A stretch of DNA of 64,000 bases, taken from assembly GCA_008921705.1 (NCBI GenBank), contig VFFE01007030.1:682364-746363 (forward strand), written 5' to 3'. Made by a program: the position numbers and the translations under genes. The stretch comes from Burhinus oedicnemus (lineage: Eukaryota > Chordata > Aves > Charadriiformes > Burhinidae). The notes beneath the pieces are model-generated. The model did no database searches and had not been told where the DNA came from. It saw only the letters and a list, made by a program, of their open reading frames with translations. Within the stretch, counting starts at the first letter, position 1. Every line of letters starts with the position of its first letter. This document shows positions 36,401-50,204 of the stretch, piece after piece.

Positions 36401-39239
36401 AACTTCAAGTTTCACTATGTGCTACTGACGCAGACTCACACAGGGAACAGAATCTGTAATGGATAAAGAACTTTAATTTCACAAACCTGGCCCCCATCTT
36501 CCAAGTCATTCCTTAGCAACCATGCAGTAAGCAGTAAAACAAACAGTTCTTCACTCATCACCCGTTTACTTCTTTCTATTGATTATGCCACATTTTTTAA
36601 CTAAAATACTGGTAGCATATTGGGAAAGACTAAAGTCACTAATCTCCTGGCAAAAAGTGCTTACTTTGCATAGAGAGAGGTAGCTTCATAGCATACACCA
36701 ATGCATCTTTACCCATGGGAAAAATTCTTCCACAGTTCCAGACAACTCTTGTTTAATTTGATTCTATTAAATTTCTGGAGAAAGCTTCTCCCAAGATCAC
36801 CATGGTGCTGCACCAGCAGGTTACAGATGTTAGAGGGGTGAAAGAGGGGCATGCAAAGTAAGATTTGCAGCTAATGGCAAATAGAATAAACAGACAACTA
36901 ACAAATTAGATACTGGAGCATCAGGCTTGTTTGACGGAGAAACAGCTGTCTCAAAGAAAACTAACTTGGGCTTTCCTTAGGAAAATGGTGCTTGATTATA
37001 TAAGGAGCATCAGTAAACATAGTGATAAAATCACCTGCTTTAGGCACTTTACAAAGAGATGACTGGAAACACAGAACACTTCATCTGTGACTTTCCCTAA
37101 CTCACATGCAACCTAGGCATGCAACCAACCTCAGCGTGTCAAAAATTGGGAGCTCCATGCATGGGCAGTCAGTAGGAGAGAACACATAATAAAAACAAGA
37201 AATCATGAGCAAGACACTTAAAACATATGCTATGTCTGCTAGAAATCTCAAAAACACAAAGGGGCTGTGGTGGGGAGGATGTGTTTTTTTCTCAGCTCTC
37301 TCTCTTATGATTAATCTGAGTAGTGATATCTCTACAACAGAAACATGATTAATTTGCTTCAAGCTGCTAATGTTATAGCATTGTTATAACTTACTAAATC
37401 TCAGCTTTTGCACAGATTCCCATATTCAATGGCTATTCTGGGAGGCCCTCATCTGCTTGGAATAACTCTGAATGTTATCATAGGATGGAATCCCAAGAAA
37501 CGTTGAGATGTATTCCCAACTGTGGCATAAACACTAATTGGTATCTGAAGCAAATAACTAACTTTGACTTGATGTGACAGGGTAGATTATAAATTGGTGA
37601 TTGCCTTCAAACAAGGGAAGGATTTTGCTTTTCATCAGCAAGGGGTGTGGTTTCGCATTTACAAAATAGAGATCAAGAGAATCAAATCTATTTTTAATTA
37701 ATTATTTATCTGAAGAATGTGTTCCCTTCTTCTGCAAGAACAATGATCAGGAACAAGTTCAGTTGCTCAAGCTCACTTAACAGAGGTGTTTGCAACTTTT
37801 AAGTGCAGATGGTTCTCTTCTACTAGTACGGTATACAAATGTACAATATGTGTTGTGCTAGTTACTTGTCCTAGCACCGAGTCAAAAGAATGTAAAAATA
37901 CCCACTTCCATTATAAGTTCTCTCATATGCAAATTTAACTGCTTGTTCAAATATTTGTGAGAACCATGACCTTGCCAAAAAGTGGAAAGAGGCAAAGTCA
38001 AAGGCCGGCCAAAGAAAATTAATAGAAACTTTCAGATAAAAATGCACCATTTCCCACCCTTCAATGTTCACACAGTTTCATCTGTTAACTAATGCTAGTA
38101 AAGCAATTGGAAGTTTAAAAGCCTCACATTAAGAGACGGGCACAAATCAAAGCTCTGGAAGGGAACAACCTAAAATTCTCTAATGGTTTGAATTCAAACC
38201 TATTTGGCAGCATGGGCCCATCTTTGATTTAATGGCTAAGTAACAAATATTTGTCTAGGAGAACATGAACAAACTGCTTCCCGAACATAAAACAGAATCC
38301 TTTTGAGATTCTGGACCACACAGTCTTGTTCTTCCTTAATGGACTCCAGTAATTTAAGAAATTACATCTTATCTCATAAGTAAAATAGAAAGAAAGATGC
38401 TTCCAACACACTGAAGTATGCGAAGTTTTTGAGTTTGGTTTGGTTTTAGTTTTTTTCTTTTTTGTACAGTATAAATTTGTATTGACATTATATCCATAAA
38501 TCTTACAGGAATGAAACCATTTGGTTGAGGATGACAGAACACTTCCAAGATACTTTCAACTTACAAATTAATCTTAGGGGGCCTAGTCTCACTCATCTTT
38601 TTATCACATCTGAGTTCTTCTTTAAAAATTATTCCAGCTACAGCTATAGCCTTTCCTCCTCATGATTTGTTCTTTCTACCCACTTTAAAAACTGGGTCTT
38701 GCTAATAGTAGTAGATACTAAATTCCTTTTAAGTTAATTATGCTTTGTCAAATAAATGTCACCTTGTAACACCACTTTGTAGTTTCACATAGCTCGCTAT
38801 TAACAATAGGGAGGCAAATATCAGAGGAGTCTGAGTCTAAAGGGACCTGAATGTCTAAGGAGATAGAGATTGATACCCCTTTAATCAAAATCCTGTCTTC
38901 TATATTTTCAGATAGAAGACCAGATATCAATATCCAACATATTCTTCATTAATACCAGTATGTTGGACAAAAGCTGTTGTCATGAAATCAGCATAACACG
39001 CTGATCAAGTACAGTGGGTGAAGTAGGCTGTCTGTGTATGATGTTGAAAAATCCACTGATGATACGGTAAAGAAAATAATAGAAATCACAGAAAAAATGC
39101 TAACACTAATCTAGATAGAAGCATTTACTTAGTTGTACATTTTGCCTTGTGGTGATGTTCAATTTTGTTTTCTATACAGCATGTGTATTTTTTGTTTTAT
39201 ATCTTAGTTAGCATTGGATTGTTGGGGTTTCCCCCCTGC

Positions 39240-39573
39240 TTTATTCCTGTGTTTAATATTTTGGTTTTTCCACTTCCTGCTTAGTTCTAGAGTTCAGCTG
39301 ATTTACAGTTCTGTTTTTATTGTTTGTTTGTATAATTTGGTTGAGGTGTAGATAGCTGTCTGTTTTTATTGGTTCATTAAATTGGTTGTTCCCATGGTAA
39401 CTTTTTAGTGCATTTTTTCCTGAGGTTTGAAGGATGCTTTGAGGCTTTTCTGTGGTGGTCTGGTAATCTTCATCAGACTGCAACATGTCTTTACATCTTC
39501 CTCCATGCTTTGACTGTCTTGGTTTCTTAACTCTTTGCTGCTTACGTGGATCTGATGGCCTCCTGTATTGCAA
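39240..39573 (-). other. Unrecognised 106-codon open frame with nearby AATAAA
   Basis: On the minus strand an open frame runs from ATG at 39573 to a stop at 39253. The predicted peptide is strongly hydrophilic, rich in Lys, Gln, Asn, Thr and Arg, with no transmembrane segment, no cysteine pattern and no domain I recognise. The polyadenylation hexamer AATAAA lies about 8 bases beyond the stop (39245-39240, minus strand). That spacing resembles the end of a transcript, but both features occur by chance in AT-rich DNA. I treat it as a candidate to test, not as a gene. Confidence 0.15.
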
Positions 39574-42500
39574 TTTCTATACTGGCATTTAAATGAAAGT
39601 TACAGAACACAGGATGTAAAATCCATACAGCAAAAATAGATACATGATTTAAATATAGTCTATGCATAGATGTAAGGAAATCTATTTCATTTCAATCTAG
39701 ACTTATTTTGTCAGGAGGATCTCCTGTCTTATGCACGGAAGTATGTATAATGGTCCCAGTATGTGCTGGGCCTAATTCTGCTTTGAATGTCCCAGCCCTT
39801 TTACAATGCACAAGCAGCAGAAAGACAATTTAAAAAACAACCTACCTGCCCAAAAAGAATTTCTCAAGATCTCCCCAAAAAATTCATAAAAGTAATAGTG
39901 GTAGCTCTAGATCACTCGTATAAAGCTCTACACACAGGACAAGGGACCAAATTTCCTGACCACTGCTGCACTCCACTTCGTTCACAGCAATGGCGAGTGA
40001 GGTCCTGAGGCTGCTCTGGTTTCTTCTGAGAGCTGGGTACATCTGAGTACACCCCCAGACTTCACAGGGGTCCAAAACTAGCTTGGAGCTGCTCTCGTCC
40101 CTTTTGTTTCCGGTTCAAGTACAGCTAAGTTAAAGCAGAGCATCACTCACTGTGTAACAAAGTGACCTGAGACCATATTAAACCCTCTGCCACAGAGCTC
40201 CTGTCAGAGACATGAGAACAGTGGAAGTGTCCATATTTCAATTTGGAAACCAAATTGCTACTTTTGTTGAAAATACAGATTGCCTAACAGTGCAAAAGCT
40301 GCACATACACCTTCCAAAAAGTATATCAGATAGAAAAAAAGGCACAGTACTGATGGATCCTGATTACATGCAGTACATCCACATCCTGGTATGGCTCAGT
40401 GCCCGAGAAAGGCAATTGTTCAGCATATTCTGCTAAACAGAAAAATGAAGCTGTGCTGAGCCATATATGAAAACTTTATTCTTCTGACTACTGGAATCAT
40501 ATGTATGCTCATATTTATTCAGAAAATCCAGACTATATTTCTGTTTTATTTCTTATGAAATTCAGCTTGCTACCTGCTGTGCTCAAGTTTTCAAGTAACT
40601 TGTCCCCAGTGTCCCCACAGTTTCTTTTCTTTTATAATTTTTACCCATTAAACAGCCTTGTAGAACAAGCAACTCTTGGTATGGAATGATTATTTTAAGA
40701 AAAAAAAGCTATGAAATACTCTTATGATAGGCTAGCCTTCTCCACTAAATTATATAAGATTTTTCTGTAATTGTTCAAATAGCCTCCAAAATAGTACTGA
40801 CTGGAAGCTTGACATTTTATTTGTAAGGGCAACTCTGTTACCATAATTCTTCACATCCGTTTCCACTGAAGAAAATGCACAAAAGCAAAAGATCTAAAAG
40901 TACAATACAGATTTTGGTTTTAAGAATGTGCAAAAGTTGAGAGGGCTCAGGATATGTATGACCAGGTGGCAGAAGTTCAGAGCTTTTTTGCACTCATGAT
41001 GATAAGAGACCATTTGAATTCCTGGGGAAGTATGCAAACCAGTTGCTAAAAGGACAATTATGGAAAAAATTAATAATGGGAACAATGATGTGCATCATCA
41101 TTTTTCCAAAGTGTCAGGAAGGAAGCCGCTTTGAGATCTGATTTAGGCCATCTCCAGACTCAGGCAGACCTCAATCAATTAACACTGTTCATAGTTGGAA
41201 GGTGGTATTTACAACCCAAGGAACTACAGGTGGATTTAAGAGATTTAAATTAGTGAAGTCTTTCAGCATTCTGCAGCAGCTTTGGAAGAAAAAGGAAAGC
41301 ATGCAGAAACAACTCTGCCAGGGAGTAAGCCCACCTAATCCTGGGGTTTTGTGCATGAGGCTTGGTATATTGAGCAGAGATTGCTTTAGATTAGTCCTAT
41401 TCTTTTTGTCTAATCTTTTCTTTGGTAGAAATGGATTATGGTAGCACAGTTGCCTTTGTAAAACCTCGTCTTGAAGCCTGTGCTGATTTTGGACACTATT
41501 TATTTGGATCATTTTGGAATAATACTATTGAATTTAATGGAGAATGATACCCTTGCCTAAAAATTCTGTAGTTTGTTTTTCTCAATCATCCCATAGTAAG
41601 AGCAATTCTGTGTTACAGTCTACAGAGCAAAGCATTATAATTATGGCCAGTAAATTATATAGACTTTTGGATGAGATAATCCTATTAGGTTTCCATAGTA
41701 AAGCACTGATTTCATTCTTACTACCATTCTGTAGGATGTTTCCACAGGGAAAATTTGAGCTAAAGCAGAATCTCTACTATCTTCCTCTTGGCCTCCAGCT
41801 ACTACAGAGCATAACAATTATAAACTGATAAATCACTTGAATCGTTATGACATCTTCCATTGACTAGGAGGGCAGTGGTACATACACACATGCTGCTGCC
41901 AACATTAAATAATGTCAACTGAATTAAGTAAATGATGATTTAGCCTCAGCTAAGCTTTTAAGGGCAAATTTTTTTTTCTCTCAAATAGGGATGATGGTTG
42001 TACTTCCTATATTCAGATCTCGTTACACTTTAAAAGTCCAGTTTATAAGTTTGCTGATTTCACTAGGCATTTTGCCCATGCTGAAAGAGCAGAATATTGG
42101 AGCTGAGTCCTGCCATATAGATTTAGGAGGAGGAAAAGGTATAGCGTGTTTGAAAACTCTTAAATTCCCACTAATGTGTGGACAAGAACAAGTTTCACAT
42201 GGCAGATACACAAGTGTGCTTTATACCAGAAATTTTTACATCCTACAGAGTTACAGATAATTTCCAACCTTTGGATGTATTAATCTTGTGTCCCTGTCAT
42301 CCTCGTCATCCTCCCCCCAAAAAAGAAAAAATTTGACAGCGCTCCAATAACTGATAGGCAGTCTGAGTGGCATAACTGTATTTGTTTAACTAGCAGCCTT
42401 TGACCCAAAGAGCAGTTCTCACTCCTGCCAACACAGTTGCAATAATATTTGTAGAGGTTCATTAAAATATCTGGAGTTTGGTTTTTCTTTTTCCTCTTTG

Positions 42501-43829
42501 AGAAGGGGGGAAAAGGCAAAATGGTGTAGGCTGGGAATGCAGAGATGGTCAGGATGAACACAAGTACTTGCTAGCCTCAGACTAACTCTGCAAACAATTG
42601 TTTGCTTCCCAACAAAGATGGTGTCAGTTCCATTTGCCAACATGCACTGCACCTATATGTAACCACATACACAAATTCAAGGTCTATCACTTTTGGCACA
42701 GGGACTAGAATAACTGTAAAAAAACATGCAGTAAATAGTCTTTTTTTGCTCATCCCCTGCCCCCTCTCCCCCCAAGTGGCACTAACAGTATCTGCTCAGC
42801 AGACTGCCAAGGACAACAGGATCACTCCGCTTCGTCCACCTTTTTGGCACACCAGCCTTGTTTTAATTTTGTATTTGCCGCTGTCTGATTCTAACTGTGC
42901 TAAGAGCACAAGTTTAACTGTATATAGGAACCCTAATACATTCACTACAGCTGTAAAATGACATTGTAGAAAAAAAGGAAAGATGAAACACAGGGTACAG
43001 CAGATGGAAGAACGAAGAAAATGTTGTTCATGCTTCATCCATGAAGAGAGCTAAATTAAGCAAAGAATTTCATTTTCAGAAGGCATTTTTTAATAACGTC
43101 ATTATCATGCAGGTCGGCTCAAGAATTATAACTTCATAATGAAAAGAATGCAGAATGGACTTGGAAGCATCTGACTTTCCATGCTAGTGAGGAGAAGCAA
43201 GCCTGTTTTTCACTGTATGTTCACTCAGTGGCTAAATTCTAAGTGGTCTCATTGCTCTTTTCTGTACTGCCTGTACATTATTGGCCATGACTCATTAACT
43301 AAGGTCGTTATCACTAGATGGGTCCCATTTTGCCTTCCAGTTAGACCTGGGAAGCCCATTTGACTTTATCACAAGAAGCAAACCAGGAACAGACTGTCAT
43401 TATATGTTTGAGAATATCAGCATATTTTATTCTTTAGATACCAAAACATAAAACTTTGCTTGGGAATACAGTCATGCAGCCAAATGTCTTTTGTCTTGAT
43501 GACAAAGTATGTCCTAGTTTGACGGCAAAGAGACCTCATTATCTCAAAATTGTCTAAATGAGTGCTTAGAGACTGCACCTTTTTTCTTTGCCACACACAT
43601 TCTAGATGTATTCTTCTCTCCTGTCCCAAGGTTACCTTCATTCATTTTTAAATGTTAGAATTGTTTGCATAATAAGTATATTTTCCCTACAACTTATGCC
43701 CTGACATCCATCTGATTTTTGGATGGGGAGAGGGGATGCTGAAATGTCTAAAGAAACTGGGGAGAGAACAGTATTTCAATTCTAAAAGGTTTCTAGATAA
43801 TTTAAAATGTATTCCTGATAACAATTACA

Positions 43830-43860
43830 TATATTCCTCATATATTCCTCTATATTCCTC
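43830..43860. repeat. 10-bp triplication
   Basis: Three copies of TATATTCCTC lie at 43830-43839, 43841-43850 and 43851-43860, with one extra A after the first. It is a local tandem repeat without coding use. Confidence 0.85.
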
Positions 43861-44668
43861 ATATGATTATATCTATATGCTTTATCATTTGATATTGTTA
43901 CTCTTTACTGAATGATGAAAACTCACTAACTTTCAGTGACATTTACCAGGAAGAGCTATGTTCAGCTTCACCTTAAGCAGAGAATACTTACTACACTTTC
44001 ATTTAAGTACAACAGATTAGTTCCTCTGTCCTCCCCAAACCAGTGCCCATCTTATTTGCCATATTTCTCTCAAACACAGTTTCTTGCTCTCATAGGAAAG
44101 AAGCTGCAATGCCTACCACACAGAAACAGAATAAACAAAAGACAAGTCCACAAGAAAAAGCCACTAGGACACTGGTTAAAATATTTTCCCATGAATCTAA
44201 AAAAGATAACAGGCACTTGCTTATATATCTCCTTTCATCCCTGAAAGCTTTAAAGTTAATTCATGGTTTCATAACTACAATAAAGTAACCACGCAGAGAT
44301 TAAAATCGGGGCCTCTTTTTATTTGGATATCAACAGTATGAATCCCACCCAGGTCTTTCTAAAAGCAGCCTTGGCTGACACTCCAAAATGCTTCCTCAAG
44401 TTCATCTTCAGCCAAATAAGAAGTGGTCTGGAAAGGATTCATCCTTTTAGTGTACACAGAAGATCCTCGTCTTGGATCTATAAACCGAGTCTTTAAATTC
44501 CATTGTAATTACTTTGCAGTCATAAATAGAACAGACACTATTTGTGGCATCCCAGCTGGCTTTTTAGACAAGGTGCACACATCTTCAAACACAGCATTCA
44601 AGAAATAAGTGGGGCCAGTGACAGAGACCTGAATATGATAATACATGTATTCTCAAAAAGCAAACAAG

Positions 44669-44693
44669 AAAAAAAAAAAAGGGCGTTTTTTTT
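44669..44693. repeat. A-run/T-run hairpin
   Basis: Twelve A, then GGGCG, then eight T. The A and T runs can pair as an 8-bp stem around the five-base loop. The GC-rich loop is unusual in such AT-rich surroundings. No terminator or RNA function can be inferred in a vertebrate context. Confidence 0.7.
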
Positions 44694-45457
44694 AACATGA
44701 AGTAATAGCAAAAAAGAATTTTCTGTATTAAGGAATATTTGCTCAGAAGCTGGATTCCCACCTTGAATGTTTCTGTTTTTGAGGAAGACAGGGTTGGTGC
44801 AAATAAAAGCAAAGTGCTTTAAATTGTTTAACTCAAGACATGATGACTTAATAACAGTTTTACACAAATAACTGAACTCTTCACTCTGCATTTAAGAATC
44901 AAAACCAAAACACTATTTTCCCCAAGAGAGACATTTTTTGAGAGACAGTCATGGAAATTTAAGACTATGGCTAGGGTTAATGCTTGTTAAAGATTTTACC
45001 AAAGATTACAAGTCATTGACAGTCCCTCTGATATCTATAAATGCCTATCTTCCATGGATGCATATGCAATGGCCACAAGTCCCTCCATTTTAAGCTGGGA
45101 TAAAATTATTTCCATAGATGTTGTCTGCCAGGGGTTCCCCCTGACCCACAGATTTTGCTGGCACTTCTGCTGAATAACAAGTGATACTTGACCATCCACA
45201 AGATAGACAACACTACAGTTTTGTGTTTAAAAGCTGAGTATAAAATTCAACAGGTCTTTTAACGTGCCCAATTCTTGCATAATTTTTAACGCCTTTGAGA
45301 AACATACTCTAGAAGTTTCGTATACTCAGCAGTAAAACATCACTGAAAAACATGGATTATTAGAGTGTACAGCCATTCTTAGTAACATCATCTAGTTCAG
45401 TATCTGATCTCCAACACTTGTCTTAAGTAAATGTTGAGGAAAGAGTGACAACTGAGT

Positions 45458-45495
45458 AAGTGTATATGATATCCCTAAGTGTATATGATATCCCT
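45458..45495. repeat. Perfect 19-bp tandem duplication
   Basis: Two identical 19-base units, AAGTGTATATGATATCCCT, lie at 45458-45476 and 45477-45495. With no differences between the copies the duplication is probably recent, or it could be an assembly artefact. Confidence 0.92.
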
Positions 45496-45669
45496 CACTG
45501 CCTCCAGTGGTAATCTCTTAACACAAAAAGTACTATATCAACATAAGCTAACTCTGTATTGTCATTATCCACCACTGCAATGGCAGACCACAGATGAACA
45601 GGAGTTTTAGAACAACTAATTTTCCAGTAGAGAAGAATGCAGTCAATCTGATTGACAGAATGTATTCTG

Positions 45670-46165
45670 AAGAAATATATTCTAAGGAAATTCTATGGAA
45701 AAAAAGGAAGTGCAGGAATTGTCTAAGAAAAGTTTACAGGTATACAAGATAGCAATATGCATGGTCTGTAGAAAACACCAACCACAAGGGAAGACTGAAA
45801 GAACTGGAGCTCTATCAAGCAAAGTAAAACAGGACAGACCTGGTGTGATTTTTAAGCTACAAAAAAAAAAAAAAAAGACTACTGCAAAAGGCAAGCTAGC
45901 AATCTGCTTTCCATATCTATAGCCACAAGAAGTGATGGGCTTAACAGCAGAAAAGAAGTTTCTTAAACATTATCAAAAAATACTCCAGAGTAAGAGTAGA
46001 GAAGCTCTGTAATAGATTGCCTGGGGGCCTTGAAGAGTAACTGTAAAGTTTTGGAACAGGTTAGACAAACATCTGTCAGGATTACCTCATGCTGCCTTGG
46101 GGCAGGGTGATGAACTAGGTGATCTCTTGTGCTTGCTTTTAACCCTAAAATTCTATAATTATTAG
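45670..46165 (+). mobile_element. Old, heavily diverged CR1 LINE 3' fragment
   Basis: The order of weak matches fits the CR1 3' end. A stretch like the C-terminal reverse transcriptase region (GGGAAGACTGAAAGAACTGG near 45788) is followed by ACAAGAAGTGATGGGCTTAA near 45925 and GACAAACATCTGTCAGGA near 46063. GATGAACTAGGTGATCTCTT near 46110 comes next, and ATTCTATAA near 46151 is a decayed terminal octamer. An A-run at 45861-45876 interrupts it. Its divergence is much greater than that of the other copies, so it belongs to an older CR1 layer. Boundaries are approximate. Confidence 0.65.
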
Positions 46166-47054
46166 CAAAAAGCCCCACAATTCCACAGTAAGAACCAGAG
46201 AACATCTTGCGTTCACTAGCAAACCAAAGGCAGTGATTAAAAAAAGCAGTGGTCTACCACCGGATGAAGATGGTAATTTTTTAATAATGCTGCAAAGAAA
46301 AGCAAAAGTTGCCTTCTTCAATCTGAAAGAAGAAAGATCTGCTTTTATTTTGCTTTCAGGTTTCTTGTGTACGCAAGTAAACTCCTAAGTTCCTCAGGGA
46401 GAAAGAGAGAGGAGAAGAGTCATACTCTAAACCTCATTTTCTTGAGAATGGAGGCTAAAAACTAATTAGAGATAAAGAAGCACTTCCATAAAGTGTGGAA
46501 GACCTATAAGGAGGAGGGCATGCTACACCTGATGAGACTCAGTTCTTTAAGGGCAGATCTTCACTGTGTAAAGTAGCATAGTGCAGAGACCATGCAATGA
46601 ACCACATGAGATCTATAAGCAGAAGCTGTACAGTTGCATTGTGATGGGCCGAGAATCAGGTATTTTCACTGCAGAAACTGCATCACAGTAGCTAACTGGG
46701 AGGGAAAAGCAAGATGGTGTTTGTGAGTGGCATCACGCTGCATCTGCTGTGCACACCAACCTAAATCAGTGCTGGCTCAGGATTCCCTCAACTCTCAACT
46801 CTACTGAACTAAGAAAAAAAGTGATGGAAAGAGGCTTACATCAGATTTGTTATTCCCAGATAAATATTTGAATATGTATAACAAGGTTCAAAATTTCAGA
46901 TCATCATTAAATAATACTGGAGTTAGGGAATGATTTGACAAAGTCCTGTGCAAAACCCAGACTTAAGTTCCCACTAAAATTATTTTTTTCTATGAAGTGG
47001 AATAGTTCCAGCCAAGGAAAGCCAAGGGTAACAGTGTGGGGACTCACCTGATAC

Positions 47055-47120
47055 CTCGCAGAGGTGAGATTTGAACTTTCCACATTCTAGACACTTACCT
47101 CTCATGTTGCACCAGCTACC
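47055..47120 (-). repeat. tRNA-like relic, possible SINE head
   Basis: Read on the minus strand, TAGCTGGTGCAA (47118-47107) resembles a pol III A box. GTTCAAATC (47076-47068) matches the B-box core GTTC-R-A-N-N-C. The gap between them is 30 bases, close to the spacing in tRNA genes. The T-arm is only partly pairable (inner two pairs and outer two pairs hold, the middle fails), and I could not fold a full cloverleaf with an acceptor stem. It is therefore not a working tRNA gene. A tRNA-derived SINE head or an old tRNA pseudogene fits best. I cannot name the family. Confidence 0.4.
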
Positions 47121-50100
47121 TTTCTATTCAAATAGCTATTTCTCTCAGATCAAAACTTGAGATGCCCTCACAGAGATGAGGAACATTTTCCAGCTCAGCA
47201 TCCTTTCAAATGTATGCTTCCGTTAAGAGCACCTTTGAAAAATCAGCACTTTTAACTGTGTTTCATACACAAATATTTTTTTCACATTTCACAAAATATC
47301 TGGCTTGGTTCCCTTTCCACGGAAAATACAAATAAACACCTGTGAGGGGGTGCACTTTGGAGTCTCTCACAAGTGTCAGACTAGACTGGCAGCCCCGCTG
47401 ACCTTCTTCCTCACAGTGCCCCTGTAAAATGCCCTGCCTGCATTCAAAGGCATTCCAGGGTGGGTGCTAATGAAAAGCAGCAAAGCCTACTTCAGCTCCT
47501 CATCCTCCAGGAAGAAGAGCAGTTACAATGAGCGAGAGAGACAGAGGGACTTGTGCCAACCCAAAGGAACGGCAGGGAGCTCAAGAGAAACACAGAAATG
47601 CGGTTTGTAGTTTTTTTGCTTTGTCTTCTCTTTCCTCTACAGCCCTCCCCCACAAGTTTATTGCTTGTAAAACTGCATGAAGAGAACGCAGCTGAAGATT
47701 GCAGGCCAATTAGTGTCCATTTGGATTAGCCCAGAACCCCTGCAAACCTACCCTAAAGAGTCCCCAAATAATATCTTTTCCTGCTCATTCCCCTCTAGGC
47801 CTTCACCACGGCTTCTCAGGGGAAGTACGAGAAGTGGCTAACTCAGGACAAATGCTTGTACAGACCCTGTGCCATTCCAGAATCAGCAGAATAAAATTAT
47901 ATTGGACACAAAGCTTATTTTAGATCTGTATGATCAAACACTCCATGTTTACAAATGCTACCTATGCATTAATAATACTACTTAGAGCACACAGTTGCTT
48001 TTTGAATTATTGTATTTTGCAAAAATATTGCAAAAGGCTCCTATCTATGTGAAAAACATGGCACCAGCAGCTGGTCTCCAGCAGTGTATCAGACTTGCTG
48101 GAAGAATAAAGTCCTATCAACACCTTAGAATACACGGGGCAGCCTCCTGAAACGCAGGTAGCCCTCCCAAAATGTCATCACATTAACCCTCCACCAACTG
48201 CTCGGAGCTATAATGTGAATACAAACAGGGGAGGCTCGCATTTGTGTCTCATGCCCATGCTAAGGCCCCCCAGAATTGAAAACTCATCTGGTTACAGTGT
48301 GCAACTTTCACCAACTGACAAGGCTGGCATGCCTGGATGTAACAGAGAAATTTAATGAGGTTTCAGTATGTCACGCTGAAAGAGCTAAATCAGAGCTACT
48401 ATCACTGTCAATGACGTTATCCTACTAACTTCTCACCCTGGACACATAAATGGCTCCTGAAGAACATGACTTATATGAGCATTAAATTGAACAGGGTTTA
48501 AATAGCATAATTAAAGATAATATGAATCTACTCATGTTAAATATGCTGAAAGACTTTAGACGCTAGAATAAATACAGTCTAATCTCTGGGGAAGGATTAG
48601 TGTGATAAAGAAGACTACAGTTCCACTGTTTAATTTTGTCATGTAGATGCTCCCTGTAGACACTGCAGAGAGATAATTTTTCTAAAATAGAAAATGAGGT
48701 TCTCTTTCTGAAGGCATGCAAATCCAAAGCTTAAGAAAACAAAATGTTATTCAACCTTGTAAAAACAGAAGGCTAAAACTGCCAAATGTAAAATGGTATT
48801 GAATAGCATTCACACTCATCCAATTTAATGAGGTTTTGGACTCTCGATGCCAACTCTAGTGCCTGGGGTGGTAATACACAACCTATGCACTGATTTACTA
48901 AATCATAAGCCATAACTTCTGTAATGTGTTTAGTGTAGGTAAAATGGTTGTAGCTTTTTGAATTATGTACATTAAAAACTCAGTAACACAAAGACTTCTT
49001 TACACCAGTAAGCAAAGTCAAGTGTGCTAAAGATTGGCTCAAAAGCCATCAGAATAAAGGATGCATAATTTGATGTATTAAGATTTTTGAAATTTATTCA
49101 AGTCAGATCAGAGTATTTTGTTAATGGTTCTGAGAAAATGAGACCTCTTATATCAAATATTTAGTAATACTAACAACTAAACTAAATAATTGCTGCGACT
49201 TACCATGAGAAAAATCACCAGATGGTAAACTGACAAGCTTTCTAAAGAAAATTCACATAAATATACCCCAAGCATACTGATCTTTACTGTATTTGCCATA
49301 CATTGCAAATATGGACCTACTTACACTGAAGTTAGTAAAAAGATAAACTTATCTTACAGATCACCAACTTGCTGCTGGGTAGTGATGCACATATGCAACA
49401 CACAACATTCTGGAATAGGATTTATACTGCTGAAAATACAAACTAATCCTAAATAAATTTCCTCAGGTGTGTAATTGGGGAACTACGAAATTTGAATTTA
49501 TGCAAAAATATGACTGAAATATTTACAATGGTGTTAAAAAAAATCCTGTGCCTAGATTACTAATTCTCCATGTCTGATCCTGCACTTCTGTAGTCAGTCA
49601 AATCAGAATCGAGCCTTACAGGAATGCAGAAATACCAAGATTCAGTGAGAAATTTAGATATTTGTTTAACTATAAGCAGTACTTTATACTGATGATGCTG
49701 AAACATCCAAAACCAAACTCACTCACCAAAAACACATGAAAAGACTGAAACTGGACAAACACCAAGCTGTAAAATTTTAGTTCAGCAGTCTTTGTTTCTG
49801 AGAAATCATTCAATGAACTTGTGAGGTTTTTATAAGACTTTAACTTTAGACAGCCACTGTCATAATATTGTAGCTACATTATGCTAAATTTTAAACATAT
49901 TGTGCTGTGTGAAAAAAAATGAATAGTTTACATCTCAGAGGAAAAAAATAATCCTGACTTAAGTCATAAAGCTGAATTGAGACAAGAGCAAATAAGCCCA
50001 AACACTGGGCTATGTATGGAATTTACACTGGTTACATAAATGACATTGAGGATAGTCTTCATATTCTGCTCTACCAAAGAATCACTAAAATGTAATTAAC

Positions 50101-50173
50101 AAGACCTATTTCATCATACGTTACTCTACTTCAAGAAATAAAGAAAATGCTGATAGGTATCAGCGACACCAAA

Positions 50174-50204
50174 TATTAGTACTCTATTTATATTAGTACT
50201 CTAT
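50174..50204. repeat. 14-bp direct repeat
   Basis: TATTAGTACTCTAT occurs at 50174-50187 and again at 50191-50204, separated by three bases. A small local duplication in AT-rich DNA. Confidence 0.8.

Larger units (their letters stand above)
23181..45669. other. Long unique non-coding stretch
   Basis: About 22 kb with no supportable gene, RNA gene or recognised mobile element. Open frames stay under about 131 codons and lack family signatures. Small features listed separately are a C-rich quadruplex motif (23515-23544), an AAAAC microsatellite (28478-28500), palindromes (29149-29204), an AAGATGGC repeat hairpin (29933-29963), a G-run (30043-30060), a GA-rich tract (33462-33495), a 10-bp triplication (43830-43860), an A/T hairpin (44669-44693) and a 19-bp duplication (45458-45495). 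T runs occur at 26567-26575 and 26931-26943. The remainder is ordinary AT-rich sequence. Confidence 0.6.
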
